This document shows positions 9,943-31,136 of a DNA stretch of 64,000 nt, piece by piece. A program made the position numbers and the translations under genes. Under the pieces are notes generated by a model. That model ran no database searches, had not been told where the DNA came from, and saw only the letters and a list, made by a program, of their open reading frames with translations. How positions within the stretch are numbered: the first letter of the stretch is position 1; every line of letters begins with the position of its first letter. The stretch lies in the NCBI RefSeq assembly GCF_003634315.1, contig NZ_RBXL01000001.1:186001-250000 (forward strand). Direction: 5' to 3'. The stretch comes from Thiocapsa rosea (GTDB lineage: Bacteria > Pseudomonadota > Gammaproteobacteria > Chromatiales > Chromatiaceae).

Positions 9943-10476
9943 CTATTTCTTCTTGGCTTCCTTACGCAGGACGTCTTCGTCCGCGTAACGCACGCCTTTA
10001 CCCTTGTAGGGCTCCGGCGGCCGGAATCCTCGGATCTCCGAGGCAACCTGACCGACGCGCTGTTTGTCGGCACCCGTGACGACGATCTCCGTCTGGCTCG
10101 GGGTCTCGATCGTGATGCCCGCGGGAACCGGATAATCGATCGGATGGGAGAAACCCAGGCTCAGGTTGAGCACATCGCCCTTCGACTGCGCGCGGTAGCC
10201 GACACCAACCAGCGAAAGCTTGCGCACGAAACCCGTGCTGCAACCCACCACCATGTTGTTCAGCAGAGCGCGTGTGGTCCCCGCCATGGCCCAGGCATTC
10301 TCGTGCCCTTCGGCAGGAGCGAACCGGAGCTCTCCGTCGACCTGCGACAGATTCACCGCGGGGTGGACGGACCACTCCAGGGTTCCCTTCGAGCCCTTGA
10401 CCTTGACGTCCTGGCCCGAGATCTCGACCGTCACACCTTTCGGCAGGACAATCGGCGCCTTTGCGACTCGTGACAT
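9943..10476 (-). CDS. rplF: 50S ribosomal protein L6
   Basis: 177 residues, as in E. coli. Two tandem L6 folds are visible; the second includes [16 protein letters not shown], which contacts the sarcin-ricin loop region. It is 12 bp after rpsH. Confidence 0.98.
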   Translation of the reverse strand: MSRVAKAPIVLPKGVTVEISGQDVKVKGSKGTLEWSVHPAVNLSQVDGELRFAPAEGHENAWAMAGTTRALLNNMVVGCSTGFVRKLSLVGVGYRAQSKGDVLNLSLGFSHPIDYPVPAGITIETPSQTEIVVTGADKQRVGQVASEIRGFRPPEPYKGKGVRYADEDVLRKEAKKK

Positions 10477-10488
10477 GATCGGATCCTC

Positions 10489-10884
10489 TTAAGCGACGTA
10501 GGCGATGATCTCGCCACCGTGGCCCGCTTGGCGGGCAGCACGGTCGGTCATCAAGCCTTGGGACGTGGAGACGATCGCGATCCCGAGTCCCGCCCAGACC
10601 TTGGGCAGGTCGTCCTTGCCGCGGTAGATCCGCAGGCCGGGACGCGAGACACGGGTAAGCTGCTCAATCACGGGTTTGCCCCGGAAATACTTGAGCTTGA
10701 CCACCAACTCGGGTTTGTTGCCATTCGCCTCGACGGTCGCGTCGGCGATGTAACCCTCGGCCTTCAGCAGGTTCGCGATCGCGACCTTTTGCTTGGACGA
10801 AGGCATCGCGATCGTGATCTTGCCGCGCTGCTGGCCGTTGCGGATACGCGTCAGCATATCCGCAATCGGATCCGACATACTCAT
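10489..10884 (-). CDS. rpsH: 30S ribosomal protein S8
   Basis: 131 residues (E. coli 130). It begins [18 protein letters not shown] and has the C-terminal [14 protein letters not shown] block. In E. coli it is the autogenous repressor of the spc operon, acting on the rplE region. A 105-bp gap separates it from rpsN, longer than most spacers in this operon; no structure was recognised in it. Confidence 0.98.
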   Translation of the reverse strand: MSMSDPIADMLTRIRNGQQRGKITIAMPSSKQKVAIANLLKAEGYIADATVEANGNKPELVVKLKYFRGKPVIEQLTRVSRPGLRIYRGKDDLPKVWAGLGIAIVSTSQGLMTDRAARQAGHGGEIIAYVA

Positions 10885-10989
10885 GAGCTTCTCCGGGGGT
10901 CAGGCCACCTCATCGGTGCGATACCCGTCAGGTTTCAATGAACCGACACGGCCTGGTTGACCGCATCGGTAGGGGTCTAGATGTCTATC

Positions 10990-11295
10990 TTACCAACTCG
11001 CCTTGACGACGCCGGGCGCATCGCCGCGCATCACCGCCTCGCGGATCTTGTTGCGCGAGAGTCCGAACTTGCGGTAGACCGCATGCGGACGCCCGCTGAC
11101 CCGGCAGCGCCGTTGCTGACGCGTCGGACCGGCATCGCGCGGAAGCTGCTGCAGCTTCGCCAGCGCCTCTTCGACCTGCTCGCCGCTTGCGCCGCGGTCG
11201 TTGATCACGGCCTTCAAGGCCGCACGCTTCCCGGCAAAACGGGCTGCAATCAGGGTGCGCTTGTGATCGCGCGCGATCATACTCTTTTTCGCCAT
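10990..11295 (-). CDS. rpsN: 30S ribosomal protein S14
   Basis: 101 residues from the ATG at 11293-11295 ([13 protein letters not shown]), the same length as E. coli. An upstream in-frame start would overlap rplE and add non-homologous residues, so the internal ATG was chosen. It is the long, zinc-free form; the CxxC motifs of the short form are absent. Confidence 0.97.
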   Translation of the reverse strand: MAKKSMIARDHKRTLIAARFAGKRAALKAVINDRGASGEQVEEALAKLQQLPRDAGPTRQQRRCRVSGRPHAVYRKFGLSRNKIREAVMRGDAPGVVKASW

Positions 11296-11305
11296 CGTCT
11301 CGACC

Positions 11306-11845
11306 TCAGGTGCGGAATGGGAAGTGGAACGCCTCGAGCAGCGCACGCCCTTCTTCGTCCGTCCGCGCCGTCGTCGTGATGGTGATATCCAGACCCCGCA
11401 AGGTATCGATCTTGTCGTAATCGATCTCGGGGAAAATGATCTGCTCGCGCACGCCCATCGAGTAGTTGCCGCGTCCGTCGAACGCCTTCGCGCTCAGGCC
11501 GCGAAAGTCGCGGATACGCGGGATGGCGACGCTGACCAGACGGTCCAGGAACTCGTACATCCGCTCGCGGCGCAGCGTCACCTTACAGCCGATCGGCCAA
11601 CCTTCGCGGATCTTGAAGCCCGCGACGGATTTGCGTGCGAAGGTCACGATGGGCTGCTGCCCGGCGATGAGACGCAGATCGGCCACGGCGTTATCCATGA
11701 CCTTCTTGTCCGCGATCGCCTCGCCGACACCCATATTGAGGGTGATCTTCTCGATGCGCGGAACCTGCATGACGCTCTTGAAGCCGAACCGCTCGCGCAA
11801 CTGGCCGACGATACGATCCTGGTAATCTTTCTGTAGTCTGGTCAT
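11306..11845 (-). CDS. rplE: 50S ribosomal protein L5
   Basis: 179 residues, identical in length to E. coli. It binds 5S rRNA and contacts P-site tRNA. The [15 protein letters not shown] block and the [15 protein letters not shown]-terminus are diagnostic. It is 14 bp after rplX. Confidence 0.98.
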   Translation of the reverse strand: MTRLQKDYQDRIVGQLRERFGFKSVMQVPRIEKITLNMGVGEAIADKKVMDNAVADLRLIAGQQPIVTFARKSVAGFKIREGWPIGCKVTLRRERMYEFLDRLVSVAIPRIRDFRGLSAKAFDGRGNYSMGVREQIIFPEIDYDKIDTLRGLDITITTTARTDEEGRALLEAFHFPFRT

Positions 11846-11859
11846 CTCGTTTCCTTCGG

Positions 11860-12177
11860 TCAGACGTCGACGACTTCGCCGTCCGACTTGAATACGCGCA
11901 CCTTTCGGCCGTCTTCGAGAATCTTGAAACCGACTCGATCCGGGCCGCCTTTCTGCGGGTTGTAGAGCGCGACGTTGGACACCTGGATCGGCATCACCTT
12001 GTCGACGATCCCGCCCGGCTCGCCGGCCTGCGGATTCGCCTTCTGATGCTTCCGGGCAATGTTGATGTTCTCGACAACCACATGATCCTTGTCGAGCACC
12101 TTCAACACCGTGCCTCGCTTGCCTTTGTCTTTGCCGGTGATGACCATGACGTCGTCACCCTTCTTGATCTTCTGCAT
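11860..12177 (-). CDS. rplX: 50S ribosomal protein L24
   Basis: 105 residues (E. coli 104), with the N-terminal KOW motif ([18 protein letters not shown]). It is an assembly initiator near the exit tunnel. It is 13 bp after rplN. Confidence 0.98.
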   Translation of the reverse strand: MQKIKKGDDVMVITGKDKGKRGTVLKVLDKDHVVVENINIARKHQKANPQAGEPGGIVDKVMPIQVSNVALYNPQKGGPDRVGFKILEDGRKVRVFKSDGEVVDV

Positions 12178-12190
12178 CTCTCCCGGCCCC

Positions 12191-12559
12191 CTACAAAACT
12201 TCAGGCGCGAGCGAGATGATCTTCATGAACCGCTCGCCGCGGAGCTCGCGCGTCACCGGCCCGAAGATACGGGTCCCGATCGGCTGAAGCTGGTTGTTCA
12301 AGAGGACGGCAGCGTTGCCGTCGAAACGCACGGTCGAGCCATCCGGACGGCGCACGCCTTTGCGCGTACGCACCACGACCGCGTTGTAGACATCGCCCTT
12401 CTTGACCTTGCCACGCGGAATGGCGTCCTTGACGGTGACCTTGATGACATCGCCGATGCCCGCGTAACGCCGATGCGATCCGCCGAGCACCTTGATGCAC
12501 TGCACCCGCCGTGCGCCGCTGTTGTCGGCGACGCTGAGATCGGTCTGCATCTGAATCAT
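12191..12559 (-). CDS. rplN: 50S ribosomal protein L14
   Basis: 122 residues, starting [24 protein letters not shown]. It lies at the subunit interface. It is the first gene of the classical spc operon. The 94-bp gap from rpsQ is where a spc promoter could lie, but no convincing one was seen. Confidence 0.98.
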   Translation of the reverse strand: MIQMQTDLSVADNSGARRVQCIKVLGGSHRRYAGIGDVIKVTVKDAIPRGKVKKGDVYNAVVVRTRKGVRRPDGSTVRFDGNAAVLLNNQLQPIGTRIFGPVTRELRGERFMKIISLAPEVL

Positions 12560-12653
12560 TGTTGTTTACCTAAAACCTGTTGTGCTGCTCGGATGACCTG
12601 TTTTCTCGGCGTCCACCGCGATCCTCTCGGAAGCGGGGCCTCCACGACCGGTC

Positions 12654-12926
12654 TCAACGAGCCTTTTCGATGATCTCGATCAAGCGCCACGTCTTGGTCT
12701 TGGACAACGGACGGCACTGCTCGACCCGAACCAGATCGCCTTCGGAGCAGGCGTTCTCTTCGTCGTGAGCATGGATCTTGGTCGAGCGACGCATGAACTT
12801 GCCGTACAAGGGATGCTTGACCTTGCGCTCGATGAGCACCGTGACGGTCTTGTCCATCGCGCTGCTGGTCACCCGTCCGTCGAGTGTCCGGTTGCTGCTC
12901 GGATTGCTGGTCGTCTCTTCGCTCAT
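12654..12926 (-). CDS. rpsQ: 30S ribosomal protein S17
   Basis: 90 residues (E. coli 84) with a short Ser/Thr/Asn-rich N-terminal extension. The OB-fold core has [27 protein letters not shown]. The start codon overlaps the rpmC stop (ATGA), indicating translational coupling. It is the last gene of the S10 operon. Confidence 0.97.
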   Translation of the reverse strand: MSEETTSNPSSNRTLDGRVTSSAMDKTVTVLIERKVKHPLYGKFMRRSTKIHAHDEENACSEGDLVRVEQCRPLSKTKTWRLIEIIEKAR

Positions 12927-13123
12927 GATGTCGTACCCGCCTTCTGCTCGCCCATAATCGTTTTCACACGAGCGATCTCCCGACGCACGGCCTTCATTTG
13001 CGAGGGCTTGGACAATTGTCCGGTGCCCCTCTGCATCCGCAGGTTGAATTGCTCGCGCAACAGGTTCATCAGCTCCTTCTGGAGGTCCTCGGGGCTGCGC
13101 GTTCTAAGCTCGTTCGCCTTCAT
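12923..13123 (-). CDS. rpmC: 50S ribosomal protein L29
   Basis: 66 residues from the ATG at 13121-13123 ([14 protein letters not shown]). A GTG one codon earlier is possible, but the ATG overlaps the rplP stop as TGATG, the usual coupled arrangement. The two-helix hairpin at the exit tunnel binds SRP and trigger factor. Confidence 0.95.
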   Translation of the reverse strand: MKANELRTRSPEDLQKELMNLLREQFNLRMQRGTGQLSKPSQMKAVRREIARVKTIMGEQKAGTTS

Positions 13124-13536
13124 CACAGGATCATCCGTCTCTCAAAGGTGGTCTGCACCGGGAGCTTGGCCGCAGCCAGCTCGAACGCCTCGCGGGCCAG
13201 CTCTTCGGTCACGCCCTCGATCTCGTAGAGCACGCGGCCCGGCTGAATCAGAGCCACCCAATACTCCACGTTACCCTTGCCCTTACCCATACGGACTTCG
13301 AGTGGCTTCTTGGACACCGGCTTGTCCGGAAATACGCGGATCCAGAGCTTTCCGCCACGCTTGACCTTTCTCGTGATGGCACGTCGCGCGGCCTCGATCT
13401 GGCGCGCCGTGAGTCGACCGCGGCCGACCGCCTTCAACCCGAAATCGCCGAAGCTGACCTTGTTGCCGCTCTGCGCAAGACCACGGTTGCGGCCTTTGTG
13501 TTGCTTGCGAAATTTTGTGCGTTTTGGTTGCAGCAT
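13123..13536 (-). CDS. rplP: 50S ribosomal protein L16
   Basis: 137 residues (E. coli 136), starting [19 protein letters not shown]. It organises the A-site region of 23S rRNA. The conserved [17 protein letters not shown] block is intact. It is 3 bp after rpsC. Confidence 0.98.
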   Translation of the reverse strand: MLQPKRTKFRKQHKGRNRGLAQSGNKVSFGDFGLKAVGRGRLTARQIEAARRAITRKVKRGGKLWIRVFPDKPVSKKPLEVRMGKGKGNVEYWVALIQPGRVLYEIEGVTEELAREAFELAAAKLPVQTTFERRMIL

Positions 13537-13539
13537 GAC

Positions 13540-14217
13540 TTAACCCCTTCTTGCGGACGCCTTCGGCGCCGGTTCCTCGGGGATCTGATCACCGAATACC
13601 TCGCCTTTGAAGATCCAGACCTTCACGCCGATCACACCGTAGGTGGTCCGCGCCTCGGCGAAGCCGTAATCGATGTCGGCACGCAGCGTATGCAGCGGGA
13701 CTCGGCCCTCGCGCGCCCACTCGGTCCGTGCAATCTCGGCACCGTTCAGACGACCGGCAACGTTGACCCGAACGCCTTCGGCGCCGAGCCGCATGGTGTT
13801 CTGAATCGCGCGCTTCATTGCGCGTCGGAACATGATGCGGCGCTCGAGCTGCTGCGCGATCCCTTCGGCGACGAGCTGCGCATCCAGCTCGGGCTTACGG
13901 ATCTCCTCGATGCTGATGTGAACCGGGATCCCCATCATCTTGGAGACCTTGGCACGCAGCTTATCGATATCCTCGCCCTTCTTGCCGATCACCACACCCG
14001 GACGTGCCGTGTGGATGGTGATGTGGGCATTCTTGGCCGGGCGATCGATCTGAATTCGACTCACCGACGCCTTGGCCAATTCCTTGCGCAGGAAGGACCT
14101 CACCTCGATGTCGGTATTGAGGAAATTCGCATAGTCCTTCGACGTTGCGTACCACTTCGAGGTCCAGTCCTTGACGATGCCAAGGCGGATGCCGGTTGGA
14201 TGAACTTTCTGTCCCAT
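13540..14217 (-). CDS. rpsC: 30S ribosomal protein S3
   Basis: 225 residues (E. coli 233). The N-terminal KH domain has [15 protein letters not shown] (GXXG signature) and is followed by the S3 C-terminal domain with [19 protein letters not shown]. It is at the mRNA entry tunnel and takes part in mRNA unwinding. Confidence 0.98.
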   Translation of the reverse strand: MGQKVHPTGIRLGIVKDWTSKWYATSKDYANFLNTDIEVRSFLRKELAKASVSRIQIDRPAKNAHITIHTARPGVVIGKKGEDIDKLRAKVSKMMGIPVHISIEEIRKPELDAQLVAEGIAQQLERRIMFRRAMKRAIQNTMRLGAEGVRVNVAGRLNGAEIARTEWAREGRVPLHTLRADIDYGFAEARTTYGVIGVKVWIFKGEVFGDQIPEEPAPKASARRG

Positions 14218-14227
14218 GCTGGTCCCC

Positions 14228-14566
14228 TTAGCCTTCCGCCACGGTCAGCCGGATGTGGCTGGTGCGTTTCATGATCCGATTCGCACGACCTTTAGCACGC
14301 GGGCGGATCCGCTTCATAGTCGGGCCCTCGTCGACCTGGATCGACGCGACCTTCAGTTCGTCGATGTCGGCGCCTTCGTTGTGCTCGGCATTGGCGACCG
14401 CCGACTCCAGAACCTTCTTGATGATCAGCGCGCTCTTTTGCGTGCTGAAGGTCAAGGTGTTCAGGGCCTCTTCGACGTCGCGCCCGCGGATCATGTCCGC
14501 GATCAGCCGGGCCTTTTGGGCCGAGACCCGTGCATATTTCAGTGTTGCTTCGGCTCGCATCCCCAT
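14228..14566 (-). CDS. rplV: 50S ribosomal protein L22
   Basis: 112 residues (E. coli 110). The core is [19 protein letters not shown]; the C-terminal beta hairpin ([19 protein letters not shown]) lines the exit tunnel and is the site of macrolide-resistance changes elsewhere. An alternative ATG two codons in is possible. Confidence 0.97.
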   Translation of the reverse strand: MGMRAEATLKYARVSAQKARLIADMIRGRDVEEALNTLTFSTQKSALIIKKVLESAVANAEHNEGADIDELKVASIQVDEGPTMKRIRPRAKGRANRIMKRTSHIRLTVAEG

Positions 14567-14572
14567 CTCCGG

Positions 14573-14851
14573 CTAGCGCTTCTTCGCCTTGCGGTCGGCG
14601 GCATGTCCCCGGTAGGTCCGGGTCAATGCAAACTCACCGAGCTTGTGGCCGATCATGTTTTCGTTGACGAGCACCGGCACGTGCAGACGCCCGTTGTGGA
14701 CCGCAATGGTCAACCCAACCATCTCGGGCAGCACCATGGAACGGCGTGACCAAGTCTTGATGGGGCGCTTGCTGTTTTGCGCGACCGCCTCTTCGACCTT
14801 CTTGATCAGATGGTGGTCGACAAAGGGTCCTTTTCGAATCGAACGTGGCAC
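14573..14851 (-). CDS. rpsS: 30S ribosomal protein S19
   Basis: 92 residues, as in E. coli. It starts [15 protein letters not shown] and ends in the basic [15 protein letters not shown]. It forms the head of the small subunit with S13. It is 6 bp before rplV. Confidence 0.98.
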   Translation of the reverse strand: MPRSIRKGPFVDHHLIKKVEEAVAQNSKRPIKTWSRRSMVLPEMVGLTIAVHNGRLHVPVLVNENMIGHKLGEFALTRTYRGHAADRKAKKR

Positions 14852-14870
14852 TTGCTCAACCTCGCCTTGT

Positions 14871-15698
14871 TTACTTGCGTCCGCGACGTCGGACGATCAT
14901 CGCGTCGGTCCGCTTATTCTTGCGTGTCTTGTGACCCTTGGTCGGCACGCCCCAAGGTGTCACCGGGTGACGCCCGCCGGAGGTCCGGCCTTCGCCGCCG
15001 CCATGCGGATGATCAACCGGGTTCATGACCACACCGCGGACGGTCGGCCGTACACCCCGCCAGCGCGATGCACCGGCTTTGCCGAGCTTGCGCAGAGAGT
15101 TTTCGCTGTTGCCGACCTCGCCGATCACGGCACGGCAGTCGACATGAATCTTGCGCATCTCCCCGGAACGCAACCGCAGAGTCGCACTCTTGCCGTCGCG
15201 TGCAACGAGCTGCGCCGAGCTGCCCGCGGCCCGCGCGATCTGTGCACCCTTACCGGGGCGCATCTCGATACAATGCACCTGGGTGCCCACGGGAACGTTG
15301 CGCAACGGCATGCAATTGCCCGCGCTGATGGGCGCGGCCTCGCCGGCCTCGACACGGCCACCGACAGCCAAACCTTTGGGCGCGATGATGTACGCTCGCT
15401 CACCGTCGGCATATTTCAAAAGGGCCAAATGGGCCGTACGGTTCGGGTCGTACTCGAGCCGCTCGACAACCGCCGGAACACCTTCCTTGTTGCGCTTGAA
15501 GTCAACAAGACGATAGTGCTGCTTATGTCCGCCACCCTGATGACGCACGGTGATGCGTCCGAGGTTGTTGCGCCCGCCATGCTTCGCCTTCTTCTCGACG
15601 AGCGGCCCGTAGGGCGCGCCTTTATGCAGCTCGGGCGACTGCACCTTGACGACGAAACGCCGCCCGGCCGAAGTCGGTTTGGTCTTTACGATTGCCAT
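14871..15698 (-). CDS. rplB: 50S ribosomal protein L2
   Basis: 275 residues (E. coli 273). The OB and SH3-like folds are present, and the C-terminal [15 protein letters not shown] contains the conserved His next to the peptidyl-transferase centre. The N-terminal region, [15 protein letters not shown], is typical. Confidence 0.98.
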   Translation of the reverse strand: MAIVKTKPTSAGRRFVVKVQSPELHKGAPYGPLVEKKAKHGGRNNLGRITVRHQGGGHKQHYRLVDFKRNKEGVPAVVERLEYDPNRTAHLALLKYADGERAYIIAPKGLAVGGRVEAGEAAPISAGNCMPLRNVPVGTQVHCIEMRPGKGAQIARAAGSSAQLVARDGKSATLRLRSGEMRKIHVDCRAVIGEVGNSENSLRKLGKAGASRWRGVRPTVRGVVMNPVDHPHGGGEGRTSGGRHPVTPWGVPTKGHKTRKNKRTDAMIVRRRGRK

Positions 15699-15730
15699 CT
15701 TGGTCTATCCGCTGCTGTGGGCCGGCCCGT

Positions 15731-16027
15731 TCAGGCGCCGCCGCCGAAGTCGATGTCTTGGCCGGCTTCGAGACGCACATACGCTTTGCGCCAGTCGTTG
15801 CGCTTGCCGAGGCGTTGGCCGTGCCGCTTGTTTTTACCCTTGACGTTCAGCACCTGTACCCCATCGACCTTGACGTTGAACATCAGCTCGACAGCGCGTG
15901 CGATCTCTCGCTTGGTTGCATCGGTCGCAACACGGAAACCGTATTGACCGGCAAGGTCGCCGGCCCGAGTCGTCTTCTCGGAGACGAGCGGCGCCAACAG
16001 GACGTTCATGAGACGCTCGTTGTTCAT
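15731..16027 (-). CDS. rplW: 50S ribosomal protein L23
   Basis: 98 residues (E. coli 100). It is the tunnel-exit docking site for trigger factor and SRP. The VSEKTT motif and the long basic loop ([19 protein letters not shown]) are present. The ATG overlaps the rplD stop by 4 bp. Confidence 0.98.
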   Translation of the reverse strand: MNNERLMNVLLAPLVSEKTTRAGDLAGQYGFRVATDATKREIARAVELMFNVKVDGVQVLNVKGKNKRHGQRLGKRNDWRKAYVRLEAGQDIDFGGGA

Positions 16028-16635
16028 GCCAGCCGCTCCTCCAGGTACTTCACTGCCGCCTCGGTGACGAGCACGGTGTCGAAGGCAACCATACTGACCG
16101 GGTCGACGTCTTGAACCGCCATCACATCGACCTTCGGGATGTTGCGCGAGGCCAAGTAAAGGTTGTCGTTGAAGCCGTCGGTCAACATGAGCACGTCCGT
16201 CAGCTCGTGGCGCTTCAGAAGCGCCAGCAGCTCCTTGGTCTTGGGTGCCTCGACATGCAGATCGTCGACGACGACCAGACGCCCTTGGCGGACCAGCTCG
16301 GACAGAATCGAGCGCACTGCGCCGCGATACATCTTGCGGTTGACTTTTTGGCTGTAATCCTGCGGCTTCGCGGCGAAGGTCACGCCGCCCGAGCGCCAGA
16401 TCGGACTGCGCGAGCTACCCGCACGTGCCCGACCGGTGCCTTTCTGCCGCCACGGCTTCGCGCCGCCGCCCGAGACCTCGGCACGCGTCTTTTGCGCCCG
16501 GGTTCCGGCGCGCGCGCCGGCCATGTAGGCGTTGACGACCTGGTGAATCAGACCCGGCTTGTAGTCGACCCCGAAGACGGCGTCTGCAACCTGCAGACTG
16601 GACCCGCCGGCATCGTTTCGTATCGTGAGCTCCAT
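16024..16635 (-). CDS. rplD: 50S ribosomal protein L4
   Basis: 203 residues (E. coli 201). The extended tunnel loop is visible as [22 protein letters not shown]. In E. coli L4 is the autogenous regulator of the S10 operon; here rpsJ is preceded closely by tuf, so a classic S10 leader has little room. Confidence 0.98.
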   Translation of the reverse strand: MELTIRNDAGGSSLQVADAVFGVDYKPGLIHQVVNAYMAGARAGTRAQKTRAEVSGGGAKPWRQKGTGRARAGSSRSPIWRSGGVTFAAKPQDYSQKVNRKMYRGAVRSILSELVRQGRLVVVDDLHVEAPKTKELLALLKRHELTDVLMLTDGFNDNLYLASRNIPKVDVMAVQDVDPVSMVAFDTVLVTEAAVKYLEERLA

Positions 16636-16641
16636 GAGTGC

Positions 16642-17292
16642 TTAACCCTTGTTCTTGTGCTTCACGGACGGCAACACGACCAGCCGGCCGCCGGTCGGAC
16701 CGGGAACGCCGCCGCGCACCAACAGAAGCTGCCGATCGGCGTCGACACGCACGACCTCGAGGTTCTGCGTGCAGCGATTGGCCGCGCCGAGGTGACCCGC
16801 CATCTTTTTGCCTTTGAAGACGCGACCCGGCGACTGGTTCTGACCGATCGAGCCCGGGGCACGATGCGACAGCGAGTTGCCGTGGGTTGCATCCTGACCG
16901 GCAAAATGATGCCGCTTGATTGCACCTGCGAAACCGCGGCCCTTGGTCACTCCCCGCACGTCGACCTTTTGGCCGGGCGCAAAGATGTCGACCGAAATCT
17001 CGGAGCCGACGGCGAGATCGGCACCCTCGCCGCTCTCCAGACGGAATTCGCGCAGGCACTCGCCCGCCTCGACACCCGCCTTGGCATAGTGGCCGGCCAT
17101 CGGCTTGGTGACGCGCGAGGCCCTCCGATTCCCGAAGGCGACCTGAATCGCGCTATAGCCGTCAGTCTCGGCAGACTTGACCTGGCTGACCCGGTTCGGC
17201 TGCACCTCGATGACAGTGACAGGAATGCTGTCGCCGTCTTCGCTGAACAGCCGGGTCATGCCGGCCTTACGCCCAATCAATCCGATCGCCAT
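16642..17292 (-). CDS. rplC: 50S ribosomal protein L3
   Basis: 216 residues (E. coli 209), starting [16 protein letters not shown]. The conserved central loop [20 protein letters not shown] reaches the peptidyl-transferase centre; its Gln is the residue methylated by PrmB in enterobacteria. Confidence 0.98.
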   Translation of the reverse strand: MAIGLIGRKAGMTRLFSEDGDSIPVTVIEVQPNRVSQVKSAETDGYSAIQVAFGNRRASRVTKPMAGHYAKAGVEAGECLREFRLESGEGADLAVGSEISVDIFAPGQKVDVRGVTKGRGFAGAIKRHHFAGQDATHGNSLSHRAPGSIGQNQSPGRVFKGKKMAGHLGAANRCTQNLEVVRVDADRQLLLVRGGVPGPTGGRLVVLPSVKHKNKG

Positions 17293-17302
17293 GGGTTCGT
17301 CC

Positions 17303-17614
17303 TCAGCTCAACTTAATCTGGACGTCGACGCCCGCGGCCAGATCCAATTTCATCAGTGCGTCGACCGTCTTGTCGGTCGGGTCGACGATATCCATCAGGC
17401 GCTTGTGTGTCCGCAGCTCGTATTGGTCGCGCGCGTCCTTGTTGACGTGCGGCGAGACGAGGATGGTGAAGCGTTCCTTCTTGGAAGGAAGCGGAACCGG
17501 ACCACGCACCTGTGCGCCTGTACGCTTGGCCGTATCGACGATCTCGCGAGCTGATTGATCGATCAAGCGATGGTCGAACGCCTTCAGGCGAATACGAATT
17601 CTCTGGTTGTTCAT
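17303..17614 (-). CDS. rpsJ: 30S ribosomal protein S10
   Basis: 103 residues from the ATG at 17612-17614 ([19 protein letters not shown]), identical in length to E. coli S10. A longer in-frame opening upstream overlaps tuf and adds non-homologous residues. It also partners NusB in antitermination. It starts only 4 bp after the tuf stop codon. Confidence 0.98.
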   Translation of the reverse strand: MNNQRIRIRLKAFDHRLIDQSAREIVDTAKRTGAQVRGPVPLPSKKERFTILVSPHVNKDARDQYELRTHKRLMDIVDPTDKTVDALMKLDLAAGVDVQIKLS

Positions 17615-17618
17615 GCCT

Positions 17619-18809
17619 TTACTCGATGATCTTCGCGACGACGCCGGCACCGACGGTGCGGCCGCCTTCGCGCACTGCAAAGCGCAACCCTTCTTCCATG
17701 GCGATCGGCGCAATCAGCTTGATCGTCATCTTCACGTTGTCCCCGGGCATCACCATCTCGATGCCCTCGGGCAGCTCGCAGGCGCCGGTCACGTCGGTGG
17801 TGCGGAAGTAGAACTGCGGACGGTAGCCGTTGAAGAACGGGGTGTGACGGCCGCCCTCTTCCTTGCTCAGCACGTACACTTCGGCTTCGAAATGGGTGTG
17901 CGGATTGATCGACTTGGGCTTGGCCAACACCTGGCCGCGCTCCACGTCTTCACGCTTGGTGCCGCGCAGCAGCACGCCGACGTTGTCTCCGGCCTGCCCC
18001 TGGTCAAGCAGCTTGCGGAACATCTCCACACCCGTGCAGGTGGTCTTCACGGTGTCCTTGATGCCGACGATCTCGACCTCTTCACCGACCTTCACGATGC
18101 CGCGCTCGATGCGTCCGGTCACCACGGTGCCACGCCCGGAGATCGAGAAGACGTCCTCGATCGGCATCAGGAAGGCACCGTCCACCGCACGCTCGGGCTG
18201 CGGAATGTAGGTGTCGAGCGCTTCCATCAAACGGTCGATCGACAGGGTGCCGATCTCGGAGGCGTCGCCTTCCAGTGCGAGCTTCGCCGAACCGGTCACG
18301 ATCGGGGTGTCGTCGCCGGGGAAGTCGTAGCTCGAGAGCAGCTCGCGCACTTCCATCTCCACCAGCTCGAGCAGCTCGGCGTCGTCGACCATGTCGGCCT
18401 TGTTCAGGTACACCACGATGTAGGGCACGCCGACCTGACGCGACAGCAGGATGTGCTCGCGGGTCTGCGGCATCGGGCCGTCCGCCGCGCTCACCACCAG
18501 GATCGCACCGTCCATCTGCGCCGCACCCGTGATCATGTTCTTCACGTAGTCGGCGTGGCCGGGGCAGTCCACATGGGCGTAGTGACGGTTCTTCGTCTCG
18601 TACTCCACGTGCGCCGTGGCGATCGTGATCCCGCGCTCGCGCTCTTCCGGGGCATTGTCGATCTGGTCGTAGGCGCGCGCCTCACCGCCGAATTGCTTCG
18701 CCTGGTGCGTCGTGATCGCCGCCGTCAAGGTCGTCTTGCCGTGGTCGACGTGGCCGATCGTGCCGACGTTCACGTGTGGCTTGCTGCGCTCGAATTTTGC
18801 TTTGGACAT
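17619..18809 (-). CDS. tuf: Elongation factor Tu, copy 1 (str operon)
   Basis: 396 residues (E. coli 394). The GTPase motifs are GHVDHGKTT (about 18-26), DCPGH (about 81-85) and NKAD (about 136-139), followed by two beta-barrel domains. It delivers aminoacyl-tRNA to the ribosome. The protein is identical to the second copy at 34760-35950; about 13 nucleotide differences were seen by eye, seven of them inside one 80-bp patch. It follows fusA by 22 bp and precedes rpsJ by 4 bp. Confidence 0.99.
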   Translation of the reverse strand: MSKAKFERSKPHVNVGTIGHVDHGKTTLTAAITTHQAKQFGGEARAYDQIDNAPEERERGITIATAHVEYETKNRHYAHVDCPGHADYVKNMITGAAQMDGAILVVSAADGPMPQTREHILLSRQVGVPYIVVYLNKADMVDDAELLELVEMEVRELLSSYDFPGDDTPIVTGSAKLALEGDASEIGTLSIDRLMEALDTYIPQPERAVDGAFLMPIEDVFSISGRGTVVTGRIERGIVKVGEEVEIVGIKDTVKTTCTGVEMFRKLLDQGQAGDNVGVLLRGTKREDVERGQVLAKPKSINPHTHFEAEVYVLSKEEGGRHTPFFNGYRPQFYFRTTDVTGACELPEGIEMVMPGDNVKMTIKLIAPIAMEEGLRFAVREGGRTVGAGVVAKIIE

Positions 18810-18831
18810 CCCACTCTACCCCTGTCGCTCG

Positions 18832-20928
<2,097 letters not shown>

Positions 20929-20973
20929 GACTGTATCCGCCCTGATTGAATGAAACTCGGTCTACGCTGCTGA

Positions 20974-21450
<477 letters not shown>

Positions 21451-21497
21451 TTAGACTCCGATTTCACTCAATTGGGCTGACCGATCCGGCGACCGGA

Positions 21498-21872
21498 TCA
21501 CTTCTTGGGACGCTTGGCGCCGTACTTGGAACGGCCCTGACGCCGCTTCTCGACACCCGAGGTGTCCAGCGTGCCGCGCACCGTGTGATAGCGCACACCG
21601 GGAAGATCCTTGACACGTCCGCCGCGAATCAGCACCACCGAATGCTCTTGGAGGTTGTGACCTTCGCCACCAATGTAGGAGGCAACCTCGTAGCCATTGG
21701 TCAACCGAACGCGAGCAACCTTACGCAAAGCGGAGTTCGGCTTCTTCGGGGTCGTGGTATAAACCCGCGTACAGACGCCACGCCGCTGAGGACAGGCTTC
21801 GAGCGCAGGAACGGTGCTCTTCGCCACGACACGCTTGCGGGGCTTGCGCACGAGTTGGTTGATCGTTGCCAT
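21498..21872 (-). CDS. rpsL: 30S ribosomal protein S12
   Basis: 124 residues from the ATG at 21870-21872 ([14 protein letters not shown]), the same as E. coli. A longer upstream opening adds a non-homologous leader and was not used. K43, K88 and D89 are the wild-type residues at positions linked to streptomycin resistance and to D88-type methylthiolation. It is the first gene of the str operon. Confidence 0.98.
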   Translation of the reverse strand: MATINQLVRKPRKRVVAKSTVPALEACPQRRGVCTRVYTTTPKKPNSALRKVARVRLTNGYEVASYIGGEGHNLQEHSVVLIRGGRVKDLPGVRYHTVRGTLDTSGVEKRRQGRSKYGAKRPKK

Positions 21873-22217
21873 GCAATCAGTCTCCAAAGGCGCAACGGCG
21901 CCGAAAACACAAGCGTAAAAATCACTCTTGCGCGACCGCGGGCCGACTGAATAAGACGGCACAGCCGCACGTATGCGATCGATCGACTCGGGGACCGGGC
22001 GGATGGATGCCCAGACCAAGGAACCAGACCTAGAAAAAAAGAGGCTAGACGGCGCGGAGCCGTCTAGCTGAGACCGAGCAGTATAGGGAGGAGGACCGGT
22101 GGTGTCAACCGGTTAGCCATACCCTGCGCTCCGAAGCGGTGTGTCGCTCCGGTCGCGTGCGACGCGAAAGATGCGGGTACGCCGAGGCGGCGCCCCGCAG
22201 CAACGCGTGAACCGAAG
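21873..22217. other. 345-bp gap between rpoC and rpsL
   Basis: No gene was found. The gap holds the rpoBC terminator (22034-22067), a 150-bp stretch between it and the rpoC stop in which nothing was recognised, and the rpsL upstream region (21873-22033), which must carry the str-operon promoter. No convincing -35/-10 pair could be picked by eye in the latter. Confidence 0.6.
22034..22067 (-). terminator. Intrinsic terminator downstream of rpoC
   Basis: On the minus strand a perfect 9-bp stem, CTAGACGGC / GCCGTCTAG, closes a 5-nt loop and is followed after CCTC by seven Ts. It lies about 150 bp beyond the rpoC stop and before rpsL, so rpoBC and the str operon are at least partly separate transcripts. 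Confidence 0.9.
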
Positions 22218-26435
<4,218 letters not shown>

Positions 26436-26722
26436 GATCTTATCTCCTGCCTACAATGACGATGATCAGCAATCGGCCGACCGCCGAGGGTTCGTTCGAG
26501 AACGGAACCCGGCGCTCGAGGCCAAGGGCTAAAAACTGAACCGCGTCCGGTACGACATGCAAGATCGTCGTCGTGACTCGGCCTCGAGAGTCTCCACAAA
26601 CGACGCAGTCGACGCGGTTCAGAACAATAAAAAAAAGCTCCTGAACCGCGTCGCGCCAACGCGCGTTGATTGCGATTCGACCACGCAGGGGTTCAATCCT
26701 CACGAACCCCTCCGAACGCGGT
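26436..26722. other. Enlarged rpoB-rpoC spacer
   Basis: 287 bp separate the rpoB stop from the rpoC start, where enterobacteria have under 100 bp. Two 86-87-bp inverted-repeat elements (26536-26622 and 26641-26726) fill most of it. The part nearest rpoC (26436-26535) holds the rpoC ribosome-binding region and shows no gene. Confidence 0.85.
26536..26622. repeat. CTRAACCGCGYC palindromic element, copy A
   Basis: Perfect 12-bp terminal inverted repeats, CTGAACCGCGTC (26536-26547) and GACGCGGTTCAG (26611-26622), bound an 87-bp unit. A small inner hairpin (GACTC / GAGTC) is present. On the coding (minus) strand the unit is followed at once by TTTTT. The interior resembles copy D at 41514-41601 (ACTCGGCC and CGACGC near the right end are shared), which supports a repeat family. 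Confidence 0.85.

Positions 26723-26726
<4 letters not shown>
26641..26726. repeat. CTRAACCGCGYC palindromic element, copy B, overlapping the rpoB stop
   Basis: Arms CTGAACCGCGTC (26641-26652) and AACGCGGTTCAG (26715-26726) match over 11 bp; the unit is 86 bp. A nested perfect hairpin, AGGGGTTC / GAACCCCT, lies inside. The right arm contains the rpoB TGA stop codon. On the minus strand the left arm is followed after GAGC by eight Ts, a layout like an intrinsic terminator between rpoB and rpoC. Confidence 0.85.
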
Positions 26727-30895
<4,169 letters not shown>

Positions 30896-30938
30896 GATGC
30901 CTTTCCCTCGAAATACGTGCTTGTGTCCAGGACGGGGG

Positions 30939-30967
30939 CCGACGCCGCGGCGAATCGCGGGCGTCGG
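30939..30967 (-). promoter_or_regulatory. Hairpin in the rplL-rpoB spacer
   Basis: CCGACGCCGCG pairs with CGCGGGCGTCGG around GCGAAT, with one bulge. A second hairpin, GGCGGC / GCCGCC, lies nearer rplL (about 31078-31093). In E. coli this spacer holds the attenuator and RNase III site that set the ratio of ribosomal protein to RNA polymerase. The same role is inferred from position; there is no T-run after the main stem. Confidence 0.45.
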
Positions 30968-31136
30968 GGTCGGACCTCTGCGGTCAGGTCCTCATCGACG
31001 ACGTCGCCCCGTTTACGAAGCGTCCGGCATGCCGGTGTCGTCCAAACGGGTCGTCAAAACCCAACGGCGAAAGGCCGGCGGCTACTCGCCGCCAGCCCGA
31101 AGGTCCCACCGAAAGAAGATTCGACGCAATGCGCCG

